DNA from: Brugia malayi
Taxonomy: Eukaryota; Nematoda; Chromadorea; Rhabditida; Onchocercidae
Direction: 5' to 3'
Assembly (NCBI RefSeq): GCF_000002995.4
Contig: NW_025062477.1
Span: forward strand, 6,296,649-6,360,648
Length of the DNA: 64,000 nt
Shown here: piece after piece, positions 25,471-40,200 of the stretch
Position numbering within the stretch: position 1 is the stretch's first letter
Layout of the letters: each line of letters opens with the position of its first letter
Notes under the pieces: generated by a model
The model's database searches: none
What the model saw: the letters and a program-made list of their open reading frames with translations, nothing else
What the model was told of the DNA's origin: nothing
Translations under genes and position numbers: made by a program

Positions 25471-28400
25471 AAAATTGAATAATGAATAGAAGTCATAAAT
25501 TCAAATCAAGTGAAGTATGAAATATAATTGGAAAAAAGAACAACAAATGCCAATCATTTCAGACACGGATAAACCAAATGAATTATTATTAATTAGATAT
25601 CTTGTAAATTACCAGATGTAAGAGTGGCCAACTTAATCCATATATATGTGACGAAAGAGAAAAAAATAAATAAATAAATAAACAGCTCGTAAGTAAGCCA
25701 ATTGAATGACATGCAAAATTATCTATACAATAATTATAAAAAGCATATTACAAACAAATTCACCTATTTGCGATAAAAAAAAAAAACCATTAAACAAAAA
25801 TTATTTGCTAATAAATAAGTAAATACTCTTTCGAAAAAGAAAACAACAAACAAACAATCAATGAATGCATCCAATAAAATAATCCAAAGAGGGAAGGAAA
25901 TGAAAAAGAGGCGAAAAGAGATGAAAGAAAGCGGAAGAAGAAGAAAACGAAGAAGTAACGTTACTAAAAGCACAAATAATCGGTGAGTCAATAAGTAAGC
26001 TTTCAACAAAAAAAAAGAAAATAGAAAAAAAAAAAAAAAAAAAAAACAAATTGAGGAGGGGAAAAAAGCTTTGCTAGCAAATATATATGTATATGATGAA
26101 TAATGTAGAAAATTGCCAACTGGCAATAAAGTAACAGTTGAAAGATTGGCTTGCTTCAATGATTAATTGAAGATGATAAGAAAAGAATAAACTTTCACCA
26201 ATCAAACATTCAATTCAATTTAATTCAATTCAATCCAATTGATTAATTTCTAATGCTGTATTGTAATGTGTTGTGTGTACATTGACTAATATATTATTAG
26301 ACTGATGCAATGAAATATTATTAAGCTTATGAAAAACTAACTATAACAAATGAAATTATTTTTAATTAAAAAAAAAAGAACGAAAAATGAAAAATGAAAT
26401 AATTTGAGATAAAGTTATTTTTTCTTTCTTTTTTTTAAAAAAGAAATATCACTTTTGAAATATTATACAGACAGATGCATATACGCACTCAAATAGTTTA
26501 AGATTTTTATCAAATAGCTTATTCAACTTTTTTTTCTTATTTGAAATATATTAATCTATTCACAATTTTACTTCCTCTTTCTCATTTTTATAAATTAGAA
26601 TTTCATTTCCGCTCCTTTTCGCGTAATTTTGTAATGAATTATTTCTTAAAAAATAAATTATGTATTTAACAATTTTTCAATTTTAACATATTTTTGTTAT
26701 GAAGTTTATTTTTGCATTTTTAAAGATTTTTTTCAAAAAAAAAAGGGATGAATAATTTTAAAAATTTGAAGAGAGCACATTTGTTAAGTGGTAAAATGAT
26801 GGTGGTATCACTGATTAATTGTTAAGTAAATATAAACTTGCAGGTATTAAATATAAACTCGCAAGTACTAACTAAGTTCAAATAAGAATAAGTATTTAGA
26901 ATATTGTAACTTAAAACACATTTTCCAAATAAACATTAAAATTAGGTAGGTAATCATATCATGTAAACTTTAGATGAGTAAAATGATAACTACTAATTTA
27001 AATTAAGTAAACAAACCATTACAAATTATAAATCAATAAAATCACTTTTTTTCAGCAGTAATGAATTAGCATGATAGTATGAACCGAGGAAAAGAGTAAT
27101 AAGAACATATTTAAAATTAATAAGATAAAAATGCTAAAGTTTTTTTTTTTTTAATATATCTAGAAGTAACAACGGTTCGCTTATTCTCCTAGTAAACAAA
27201 TAAGTAATACTTAGAAATGGGTGCTAATAAATTCATAAGCAATTCAATATGCAAATTATTTCAATTTCTTCTCGTATTGTTTCCTTCAACATTTCCCGAG
27301 AAGATAATTTATGAAATACATAAAAAAGAAGGAAATAAATACATCCAATGCATTTAGTCTCATTTTTGAAATATTTCATCAATTCTATTTTCTCCTTTTT
27401 CTATAACTAAATTACCAATTAATTATTTGTTTTGAATTGAAAAGTTTTCCCTTTTTTTTCCTTGCTGCTCATATTTTTTTTTGTTTTAATATTTGAATAT
27501 ATTGTTCGTCGATATAATTACAATTGTTGAGGAAGAAAAGAGAAGGAGGAAGAGAGAGAAAGAAAGAAAGAAAGGGAAAGGTGTCCTGAAAAATGTGACA
27601 AAAGCTTTGATGGAGCTTTAAATGAATAAAAAAATTTGAATCATTCTATCTCATAAATGTATAGATGCAGGTTAAACGAAATAATACTAATGAATTACAA
27701 TTGTTATGTTCATTGATGTTCACTTTTTTTAAAATTTACTCAAAAATATATTTTCATCTAATGTATATATCATAAATCAAAATTTATAATATGTATTTTA
27801 GCTTAACTTAAATATATGTTTATTTAATGTATTTAATATATATTTCTTAACACATAAATCTATATCTTTAGAGAAAAATACATTCCTTATTCAAAACCAC
27901 CGAAAAACTTTCAGCCATTTATTTCAGTTGACGTCATCAACTAATTATTATAAATGTTTCATTTAAAAACAAAACAAAAAAAGGAAAAGAGGAAGAAACA
28001 GGCCAGCTGTTAATTTTTAAATGAATAGAGTGATAAATTATTTGAACTTCTATGCAATATCAATTAAAATTTCAATAAGCTATGATGTATTTCTCAGAAA
28101 GATTGAAAATTCATTTCACATCAATCAATAAATATAACATTTGTTTTTGACGATTACTAAATTACTAAATATCTTATCCGTAGCTTCGACTTTAAAAAGA
28201 AGCTTCTTAAATATTTTAGAAGAGATGATAGGGTAGTCTAATGCAATGTAATATGTAAATAATTATTGTTAATATTTCCGCAACTTGTAGAATATTTTCA
28301 TAGTTTTTAATTTCTTTTTAAATTCTTTTTTCTCTTATAAATAATCTTAAAGTTTTATTAGACACTCAAATGAAAATAGATTCAAATTTAGCAAATAGCA

Positions 28401-31296
28401 CATACCACTTAAAAAGCACAATCAGAATGAAGCAATGGGAATCGATCAGAATGAATCACAATTGGCAGTTATATAATAAAAGTTTCATTATACTCTTGGG
28501 TATGCTAAAATAAAGTGTTTAAAAATGGATGGCAATGTTTTTTGGATGAAATATGGTAGCATTGATTGATAATGATGATAATTAAATTAATGGCAATAGT
28601 ACTGGATGCATGGACAGTGATAATGATTGATAATGATGGCAGCAGTTGGCAATTTTGAAGATTTCGAGAGGATCTCCTCTTTATCTTTCTCGTTATTATT
28701 ACTTTTATCACACCATATTAATGTTATCATTAAAGTTTATGAACTTTGTACTTTCATTCTGTCAATAGCACTATAATTTTTCATAATGATTGATAACATT
28801 CTTTTTTTGTGATATTATTATTGATATATAGAAAATTCATTCGATTTTAATTGATTTCTATAGTACGAATGATTTTTATCAGGTTATCATTATGAGTTAA
28901 TATTAATGTCATTTTACTGATAAATGATATGCCAAATTAGTGACACATCATCGATTCATTTATTATCAGTCGAAAGATACAATTTATATCATAAAAAATT
29001 CCGTTTTAAATAAGATGTGCAATGCATATCAATCACTGTCACTGAAAGCTTCTTTGACGTATAATCTCATTTCGCACTAATATCTGTGACATCGACCACT
29101 TTCATCTCACATAGTTTTATTATAAAATGCGGAGTAGTGGTAAGATTCAGGCGAATGTGTCACTCGCAATGATGCAAAGGAATGAATTGATGAAATTTGT
29201 GTAATTGTGATGTGGAAGGCATTTAGAAACAAATGCAGAAGAGAAAGGTTTCATTTGAAGAAATTATCATCATCGAGTTGACAAATGACGAATTGCATGA
29301 TAAATTTGTTTAGTTGGCAGTGATAAAGTTGTGAGTGTTAGATAGATAGATAAAGCATTGAAGAAAGGCGAGAAGTACGTCAAATGAGAGTAATTTAAAC
29401 TTTCATAAATGGCTTTGTACTTTATTTGAATGAAATCCGAAGCCTTCAATAAAAAGCAAAGAGATAGAATTAAATGTAAGTTACAAATTCATAAATTTTA
29501 GGAAAAAAAAGGAAATAGTAAAAAAGTATGAAAAGTAAAAAGTATGCGAGAAATACGAGTGTTTATACGATGAAAACAATGGATGATAGTTGGAAATATG
29601 ATAAGAACCAAAATTTTAAGTGTATTTTAAATAAAATAGATAAATAAAAGTGCTGCAAAATGACCTCTGACCTTTGCTGTTATCGCAATATGTGTCGATT
29701 GTATTTTGACCAATCGATGTTTGGGAAGGGTATTTAAGATCTGACAACATATACAGATCTTATTTAAGACATGATTACCTGAAAAGAAATGGCGTGACTG
29801 GATGAAAAGATCAGGAAGAAATAAAAAGAACGAGCAGTGATGACTCGCCTTTTATCTTGCCGATAATTCAGGTGTCATTGAATTTGGAACAAAGCACATA
29901 TCAATTTTTCCAGACAATACTTTGAATTTCAAATTTTGTTTCAGTTTATTTTTCATTTGATCGATAGTGTATTTCATGATCAGTCAAAATTTAACACCGA
30001 ATCTGCTAATTTTAAGCTCCACTTAATTTCAATTTGAAAAATAATTCTAAAAAAAAAAAAAATTTACTCTGAATTAAGTCAAAAATATACTATAGATTGC
30101 TTATTGGTTGATGCATTATAAATAAGCAGTTCAAAATATTATGACATGTACAATCTGTGAGAGTTAAGTCCAGTCTAAAAATAGCCAGTTAGGCTAGAAA
30201 TGCTACGATAACATGAATGGTATATCTTATCTCTGACTTATCACTTTACTTGTATATCATTCTAAATATTTTGATTTCATTTAAAAGCATTATACACTTC
30301 TATCTCACTAATATCTTCTTTCATGGGTCTTATCAATGGAAATTGTCGACTTTTTCCAAAATGAAATATTGAATTACTTCACTTAATTTTCTTTAGCTTA
30401 TCAATTAAGGTCTTTTTACATCGACTGATAAGCAATTTACATGGTAAAACTACATGGTGGTTTAAGAGAAACGTGAATTATGAAGAAGTTGAAGACAACG
30501 CTTCTGCAAATTATTCTTTTTAGATAGCAATTTGAATTTTATATCTTATTTAATCGATTCTCAGTAAATTGACATTGACACTGAGTTAATTTACTAATAT
30601 CGATTAAAATTAATTTCAATTTTACAATACTCTCCTGCGAGAAAAAAGATTAAAATTTGGTTGATCACAAAATAGTTTCACCAGGAAATACCATCAAGTC
30701 TATTAATTTTAAATTGGCGTTATTTTGTCCATATGATAGACAACTAAAATTGCTTTTTTCCTGAATCATTAAACCAATGATCTCGTCAAGACAATTACTG
30801 TTTTGTGCTATTAAGTGTTTACTTCTTAAACACATTTATTAGAAAAATTTTCCAGCTTTAACAACAAATTGATAAAACATAAAATGCAAAAATATGGAAT
30901 AGATTAAAGTCATAAATTCCGTTTTTCGAAACAGTCGCAAATATTCCGGATCACTCTTTTTTTGTTGTTTTTTCTGTTTTAAAGTATCACAACGATGTCA
31001 ACAAAGAGGAATGATTCATTTAAATAATTTGAAAAAAAAAAAAAAAATCAAAAGAAAATATTATGATCCTTCTCAAAAGTGTCAAAATTTCAGCGATATC
31101 AATAAAATGTACCTTTCATGATTGGTATTAAAATAATGAATCATCCGTTAATTAATCACAATTCTAAGCACTGCCCTTAATTTTGAATGTTCCAAAAATA
31201 TTAATGTGATAATTAATAAAACCGTGGCAATCAAATTTATAGATAATTTGTAAAATAAATTTCTACAACAATTAATTATTTCTACAGAAAAAAGAT
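25471..31296. other. AT-rich intergenic region
   Basis: About 5.8 kb between two minus-strand genes, full of A/T homopolymers and simple repeats: ATAA units near 25665, a long A run near 26029-26046, AATTC units near 26208-26236, a short tandem of taaatataaact-gca around 26827-26868, a GAAA tract near 27529, and a GATA run near 29343. Open frames such as 25764-26159 on the minus strand are translations of A-rich DNA. I see no gene. Confidence 0.6.
27529..27581 (+). repeat. Polypurine GAAA/GAGA tract
   Basis: About 50 nt of G and A only, ending in regular GAAA units; simple repeat. Confidence 0.75.
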
Positions 31297-34200
31297 CTAT
31301 ATTTGTTTCAATGAATAAGTGGAATAAATGGTATCAAGAAATGGTGGCGGTTCAGAAGCTTTTTGAAATTTGGAACGTATTTCATCCACAGACCAATTCA
31401 CTTCCAGTGGTTCCATTAAAATACTTCGAGTCTTTTTTCGGATTCGAACATTACTACTTATTATTGATTCACGTTGCTGAAGTGATATACGTGGTCCTAA
31501 ATCGTTCTTAACGGATATTGCAGTTGCTTCAGTGCTATTATACTTGTTAACTTCTTCTTTAATTGGTGATTGCTTTGGTGATTTTGGTTGAATTCGATTA
31601 TTATTTGTGATTGCTGCCTTCTTGACCTCATTAACTGCTAAATGACGAAATTCAGCGGTCGAAGTAATCGAGATTTCCATTTTACTATCACGATTACGAT
31701 TTTCTAGATTAGACCTAACTGTGATATCTTTAGGATTATTAACTTCAGATTTATTGGAAATTGAATTAATATTTATTGCAGAAGTGCTACTCTGTTTCAA
31801 ATCTGATTTAAGTGGCGGTGATTGTCTGGAGAACAGTTTTGATACAGTAGTTTCTGCGTTCCCAATACGCTCCGATGCACGTCGAACTAATAATTTATTA
31901 TGAGTGTTAGTTGTACGAAGAATTGGTGATGCTATCACTGGCATCTGAGATGTTTCTAATAAAACACTTTCCTTGCCATAATGATATGCACTCCCCTCAT
32001 CAACATACCATATTTTACCCTCGGGAAATGAATATTTACGAGTTACATTATCACGCATACTGGATGGTCCAGGCTCGCTACTGTTATTTTCCGATTGACG
32101 TCTGAAAGATTCATGTCGTACTTGTGAAAAAAGTGATTCCTTACGACGTATTACTGGAGAATGTGAATTGGTTTCTAAATCTTTCCGTCTAGTTAAGGAT
32201 GAATTCAATCCTTGTGCTTCCACTTCTCTTCGACGAGGCGGAAGTGGCGAAGCAAAATGAATTCCTGAATCGATCATCGAATTCGTCGTCTTTCTTTGCA
32301 CTATTGGACTTCTCTCAGCTCGCTTTGAACTACCTCTACGTAACAGAATTGGACTTTCTGGCAAGTCAGTTGGTACTACTGTTTGCAACGTTGAATCGGA
32401 ATGTAGCGATCCTGTACTTATTGTCGAACTTTTACGCACTAACACTGGGCTTTCTGGATCAAATGTAACGGATTTCCGGTTGGAAGAAGGACTCCCTTCC
32501 AGTGTACCTGATCGATGAAGTGAAGCTGGACTTCCCTCAATTTTTCGACGACATGGCGATGAAGTACCAAATTCCCGCCGAAGCTTCCATTCGGTACTTC
32601 TATTCTCATCAGTATTTCTCCTGGATGAATTTGAACAAATCGATGGACCACGTGAAAATGTCTTTTCTTCAATTTTTCTTTGCTCTTCACTTTTTTTCCA
32701 TTTCCACATTGGTGTTATTACCTTATTTTGTACATCAGAATTTTCACGTGAAAGCACTGGAGTCTTATCGTCATCTTGTTCCACTTCTGTACCAATCTCT
32801 TCTTCTTCACCTTCTGTTGAAACGCTACTCACAAAACATCCTGCAATTTTCTTCTCTGTTAAAACCAAACATATCCAATTCTACCCTACCTTTTCAATAA
32901 ATTATGCCCGTGGCACTTGTTACACGACTGATATTGATAAGCGCAATCAAACATGTTACAATGAACAAAAATCTTCTAATGATAAAGAATTAATTGATAG
33001 GTCAACAATAACTTATGAGAAGGTTTCGAGAGTTTACAAAGTATCACTTCTCAATGTATTTCACCACTTTCATCCATCGTAGTAAAATTTCCAACGATCA
33101 GTCTGGTTTAATGACAAGAATAACTTCATCACTAACCCGAAGATGATGTTTGTAGAGGACGATGCTCCCACTTGCTATAAATTAGTTTAGGTGATTGTGA
33201 TATGCCTAAGGAACAACTGGATGCGGGTGATCCGATTACACCTGAATCTGAATTACTGACCGATGTTTCCAAGCATAAATCAACATCTGATAATCCTTAA
33301 AGATTAAAGCTTTTATATATTTCACATATTTTTTCATTAAAATCAAACATTAAATTTCAACAACACTTAAATTATTGGATTTTTTTGTGGCTCATTCATA
33401 CTTAATTGATGTATGCCTCATTTCCTTCTTTAGATCTGAATCAATTTTCCAAAGGCATACAGAAGAATGAAATGCACAAACCGGAATCATTGGAAACGGA
33501 TGATGAAATAGCAAGTTGAATATCCTTGAATGGTTCGAGTAGAAATGGTGCATTAACAATAAGATATTCGGCCAAATCTGGTAACCAACTTGTTGCAGAA
33601 TCTCCTTCTTCAAAAATTACATAATAATGACCTGTTTACAAAAGTATTTGGAAACAATCATAATTTTAATAGTTTCATCAATCAATGAATACATTAATCC
33701 AGAAATTTCCCCATCATAGTTTTGATGCAATTAAAAATATTTGATGGAATGAAATAATCTACAGTACAGAAACAATATTTTTGATCCAAATTTTCGAACT
33801 GCAAAACTATTTTTAATGCAAAATGTACTCTTCCGAAGATGTAGAATGGAAAGCTGTAAAGATTTTAAGAGTTTATTCAAATCATTTACTTGATAAAGTT
33901 ACCATATGATTTCAAGTAAAGATAAACCTTTATTGCATCAGGAAAAGATATTTTGTCCACTATTAATTCAAATGTTAAAGTAACGAGCAAAGAAAATGTA
34001 AATCCTTGTAGTCAAAAAGTCCACAAAGTTTTAGTGTAAAGAGACTAAACGACTCACTCGGATTATCAAGAAGACTGGGCGCAACACAAACAGCCAACGA
34101 TTGAGCGGTCATTTTTGACTGTGGCGAATTTGAAATTGCTCGAAGTAATTGAAGAAATTTGGAGAGAAGAGCGGAATGCGCGGAAGGTAGCATATGCAAT

Positions 34201-37200
34201 AATCTACGGATGGATTTTTGACAATCCAACGTTTGTTCCATTGCTGATGCCCATAACTCGAAATTTCCGGATAGGAGTAACTTCCCGGGAATCTCACGAA
34301 GATATTCCTGAGAGGTGACAAAGATTAAGAAAAATTTCTATTTGTCTGCAATTCCAGGTTGTGAATCACCAAGAAACTATTGCCTATACATATATGTAAA
34401 CTATTACATTAACATGTTTACCTTCAGAAGAGCAGCGGTGACATGTGGATTAAATTGATAGAAATCCGGTACTGAGCCACGATCAAGTTGAGCACGTAGC
34501 ATACGTACAGTACTCTGTTTGGGTGATTTCCGAAACAAACCTTCGATGTCTACTCCGTGAAGCATCAAGTGATCAATCATGGTTAATACTGGTTGAGGTG
34601 GCGATGAGCCTTCCAGTGGTCGTCCAAAGAAGCGTCGCGATTCCGATCGACTTAGTACACGCCTTGAATAAATATTACCGGAACTGTTCAATTGTTCTAC
34701 GGAAAACTCAGACAAAACAGTGTCCATACTAATTGTTAGCAAGTTAAAAGTATTTATTTTTAAAACAAATTTCTAATTTTACATACTGAAATTAAATTGA
34801 AAAAAATTTCCTTTTCTTGAAAATGACAAAATTTTTCCTTTCGAGACAAAAAATTTTTCGGTTTTTTTAAAAGATTATTCCTGTGTTTTAAGATCAATTG
34901 TAACAAATGAAAAATTGTACTTGAAATGAGAAACAATGGAAGATGTCGATGAATGACTGTTGCCAACGGAAGCCAACACTAAACGACATTGAATTAACGG
35001 TATAGCATCGATCTTTTCCAGCTGTATCTCGGATAATCGATAACCGGTATTCTTAACATGTTCCATAACAATACAAAAGACACATTCTGGTCCTTGAAGT
35101 GTGCTAATACCATCTCCATTACCCGCATCAAATGACAATTCCACTTCTTCCTCCATTGGTATAGCTAATTCATTGATAAGTTCACGTAAAATTTCATTTG
35201 TCGTTTGTGACATACCAATTTTCTTCTTCATCACCTACAAAACGACATGTAATATCATGCTTAATTCATTAATTAATACTTGTTTTAACTCATTTTCATT
35301 CATTAACAACTTTTTATAATTTAATCTTTTTTCCAAAATTAAAAACGATTAGATAAAGGATTGAAAACAATCTTTTATAATTTTATCACTTAATAGTACT
35401 CATAGCATGTCATACTCTTGTCATCCACTGATCAGTCTTCATTTAATGCTATGAAATATTTTAGTCGACTATCAATTTAATCAAAACCTCCAGTCAAAAA
35501 AAATGGATTAACAATAAAAAACATATTCTTTCTTTTCTTTTTTATTCAATTTGAAAAATTTAATTTCACATAAACAATGAACAAGGAGCGATTAAAAGAT
35601 AAAAGTGATGCATTTAATGTGAAATATCAAAAATATTGTGATTAATTGACTGATTAAATATGGTCAAAATTTTCACAGCCAAATGAAAATTTCATCATTT
35701 ATGCATGGATAATTTATGTCAATTTGACAATGGAGCAAAATATAGAAAAGAAATACCGGAAGAAATAATGTATACTGTTAAAAGAAAATATAATTGATGA
35801 TAATTGTCACTACGGTTTTCTAATGTGCCAATTTCTATATCAAATCTTTAACATACTTGCGTACGTCCATCGATTAGTACCGAAACTGGGATCGTTGTAA
35901 ATTTGGGTGAAAATTTCGCACGACTTCGTAATATTCGTTGTTGCAATAGCATCTCCCATTCTTGTTTCTGATCTTCTGTTCTGTAAATCATTAAACATTT
36001 TCCTACACTCTCATAATTTTTTAAAATACATCTCTTGGTTTTTTTTTTTTTTTTCAAAATTTAATCTTTAAAATTCTCAACTTTCAAAAAATTTGAAAAA
36101 AATGAATTTAATTGCATTTTTTTGGACAAAATCATTTCAACTAATGTATTAAAAAGGCTTTCATAATTTAAGCAAACCTAATGTTTCAAATAAAATAATT
36201 TGAAGAGAGAGGAGTGAAAAAAAGTGGAAAATGTTAGGTCTAATTTAGAAAAGTGAAGGATTTTTATTTTAAAAAATTTATATGTTTAGAAAAATTTTGT
36301 TCACAGACAACAATAGCTATTAATATATCGAAATTGCTCGAAAAACTGGCGCAAAAGTACAACTATTCTTGCTGATGTAATAAAAGATTAGCAAAATAGA
36401 CTGTTGATGATTTAGAAATTAATAATCGAAAATAATAGCATCTATCGATCATTTTTGCTGTACTTATTGTCAATAAAATAGATGGAAATTACACTAATTT
36501 AATTTTAAATTCATTTGTGGGAAATTAGAATTGCAAAGAATGTCACAGCAGAGAACAGTATAATCTTCATCAAACCAAAGAGAAATATCTAAGCCGGAAC
36601 TGGTAAGAAAAAGAAAGATGTCCAATTAATAAGAAATAAAACGGAAAAAAAGGATAAAAATAGATTAGAATTTGATTTAAGAAGTAAAAGGCAAAAATAG
36701 ATGATTATATTAACTATAACTATTAGCAAACAAAAAATAAGGAAAAAGAAAAAACGAACGCAAAATGAGCGATGAAATTATAAATTGGCCATCCGATAAG
36801 AAAAGAATGTGGGCAATCATTTGATACCAACCAAATTCGATCCAAGCGAATTTTTTCTTTTAATTTGTAACTATTCGCTGCTCTGCAAACAAGAATAAAA
36901 GGAAAAAGATAAATAAGAAAAAGAAGAAACAAAAAATAAATTGGACAATTGATATAAATATCAACTAATACAACATTTTTTGAAAAAGATGAATTATATT
37001 CATTACCATCAAATATGGAACAATTCAATTAGTAAAATATCGCCATTTGTTTCATTTATATACTAACCTTATAGTTTTTTTGTTTTTAATCCATACCTTA
37101 ACAGATAATAGTCAATGCTTTAGTAGCTAATATTTCCAGTTTTTTGTGAATTTTTCTTTAAAATAGTATAAAATATCTTTTTGCGCTTTTTTTTTTAAAT

Positions 37201-40200
37201 TGTATATTTAGGATTTCTCAAAATTACTATTATAATACTACTTGAAATACTAATGCACATGAAATTTAAGCGTTTTATACGTTATCGTTAAGCATTAAAT
37301 TATTTTTGTGTGTAACATATATTTGTGATTTCACTTCTTATTTGAAAATTGTATATATTTTACACGTGCATACAATACATCCCTATCATTGGACATTTGA
37401 TTTCATTGAAATTATGAGAATTATATTATTGTGTTGCTGGTATTGCTGATATATTGGTATTTGATGCTGTACCTGTTGACAGTATGGTAGGCTCACTAAG
37501 CGGACTAACAAAATTTGGGTCGTTAACGTACGGAGTGATTGTCAAGTAAGATTAAAATGGATGGATGCAGTGGAGTTATGATGAACCCCAGACACCTCTC
37601 ATTCGTTGTGACCTGTCGCACCTGTCTCATTTGCGCTCATCTTATCATCATTCACCAATATCTACCATTTCATTTCAATTTTATTATAATTATATATACA
37701 TATGTATATCAACTGATGATTATCAGTGGATTAGCATGCCCCATCTAAATCAAAAACGTCTTTTCAAGCAAATACTGGAATTAAATTTATTTTTAATTTT
37801 TCCAATCAACAAACTTTTCCTTCAAATGTTGCAACATTATTATCATTAATTTTAGAGCTAGAAACGAAAAGAAGCATTAGTTGAAAAACACAACATACAT
37901 CTTAAAAACATCAAAATTTGCGCAGAATTAACAAATCAGTGGATAGTTGTAATTTAAGAAAAAAAAATTGCAATTTGACATTTAATTTTCAAATTTACTA
38001 AGGAAAGAGAAAAAAGACCATTAAAAATGGTTACCAAACACGATACACTGAACTATTCGTGATGTTTATCATCCTACACGAAACTTTCCCCGACATCGTA
38101 CTAATCATCTAATCAAGTCTATTCACCACTCATTTACCCATCTTCTAAATTTACATTTACATTTACATTCATAAATATATGTTTAATCTTTTTCACAAAG
38201 AAAGATAAAAAGAACATCCAATTTGCAAAATCAATTTATAAAATATCAGAAGGAAGTGACGTTTTGATATTAAAAAAAAAAAAAAAATTCAAGTGAAATC
38301 AATTAATAATGGAATGAATTCAATTATTCGCTGAATTTGTGAGTGTTGTATGAAAAGAATAAACATATATTAGATAAACTGTTTTCCAAAAAAAAAAAAA
38401 AAGGATTTGATTTATTTCAAAGTTAAATTTGAGCTCAATTTAATTCTTTTTGGAGGAAAAAAAAAGAAAGAATTTGATTGAAATTTTGGTAAAGAATTTG
38501 AACAATCATTTTTTTAAAAAAAAAAAAAAATATCATTTTATAAGAAAGTCAAAAAATTTTCTCATTTATTTTCAATTCTTCGTTTTTCAAAAATTTTCTT
38601 AACTATTGAAGACGACTTTTCTCATTTTTGTATTGGCGGAATTTTAAGTAAGAAAGCAATACAGACAATCAGAAATGTAAGATAAACAATGGAAGCCTTT
38701 TTCATCTAATTAATTAGTTAAAATAAATGCTACGATACTTTTAATATCTTATTTCTGTTTTAGTAATATCAGTTGTTATCATTTTCATTTTATCATTTCT
38801 TTTCGTCAAGTTAACCAATAAATGAATCAATTTTTGTAGTCATTATTGAAGTTTAATTGAAATAGAAATGCAACATACTTTTGCTTGGCGATAAGAAGAA
38901 GATCGGAGAAGAGGAAGAAATACCGCGAAGAAGTGAGTAGCGAGTCCAAAGCTGTCAACTGTACAGCACCTTCCTTAATATATGCTCGTTTCATATCTAT
39001 TCCAACAAAATGACACTCATTTGACTGAAAATATTTTGTTGACTGAATTGAGAAGATTGAATTTTTATGTTTGCTAAGGTATGGAAATATTTAAAATGTA
39101 AGTGAAAGAAAGCTAAGCAAAGAAGAGAGAGAAAGAAAAAGGCTATTTGATATGTTTGTCATTAAAACATTCTACAAAATCAATGAGCTGACAAAAATTC
39201 ATTGATGAACAAAAAGAAATAACTTAGTGAAAAGTTTTTTACTTTTCTTTTTCCTTCTTCATTTAAAGAAAAAAAAGATTGTAAAAAAAGGAAAAAAAAG
39301 CATATCTTTAAATATTTATTATTTTAGATTTATCAATTATTTTTAGATTTATCCAAAAAAGAAGTAGAAAAAAAAAGTTACCACAGTTAATCAAATTTTT
39401 TGAATTTGACTAATATAGCTAATCATTTTATTAGATGAATAATAGTTGCAGTAGCATAACCATCGATAGTGAGAATGGTTAGTTTTAAAATAATTTAAAC
39501 AATTATAGTACTTGAGAATAATATTAAATTAAAGAAAAGAATAAAGTACTTGAGAATAATATTAAAAGAATAGTCTTAAAAGAGATAATATAAAAAAAAG
39601 ATAGGCCTGTTTACAATCATTCCTTCTTGTGTCATTTTGAGAAATGTGTAAGAATGTGAACTTACACTGATCGTCCAAAAAAAAAAAAAGAAAGATGAGA
39701 AGATGAACAGTGTATGTATGCATAGGGTTGAAGAGGAAAATGAAATGAAATGTAAATGACATCGAAACCCATCCAACAATAATAATAACAACTATAAGAG
39801 ATCTCTCATTGTTGTTATTGTAATCTATAAATTTGAAAAATACATAACATTTCGTTCTTTATCCAACATAAAATAATCTTTTTATACATAAAAAGAAAAT
39901 TTAATTTTCAAGAAAAAAGAAATTTATAATCCATCGAATAATTTTTAGAAGTAGGACGAATTAATTATTGTTAAAATATATGAATAAACTTGAAATGTTC
40001 ATAATTTTGGTTGTTTTCCTGAATGATATCAGTATTTAAAAATTTAGCCAATGCATTCCATATAGGAAGACAATTGGGCAATTGTGTCATATAATCCAAC
40101 ATGAATTGATCAAGAAATAAAGTATTTAAATGTAGGATGAAGACATATTAGCTAGAATCTGCAAATGTAGATCAAAAAATGACACATCGTAAAGTTTGTT

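Noticed and set aside
25764..26159. 131-codon Phe/Leu-rich minus-strand ORF
   Set aside because: Translation of A-rich simple sequence; no start context or splice sites, low complexity.
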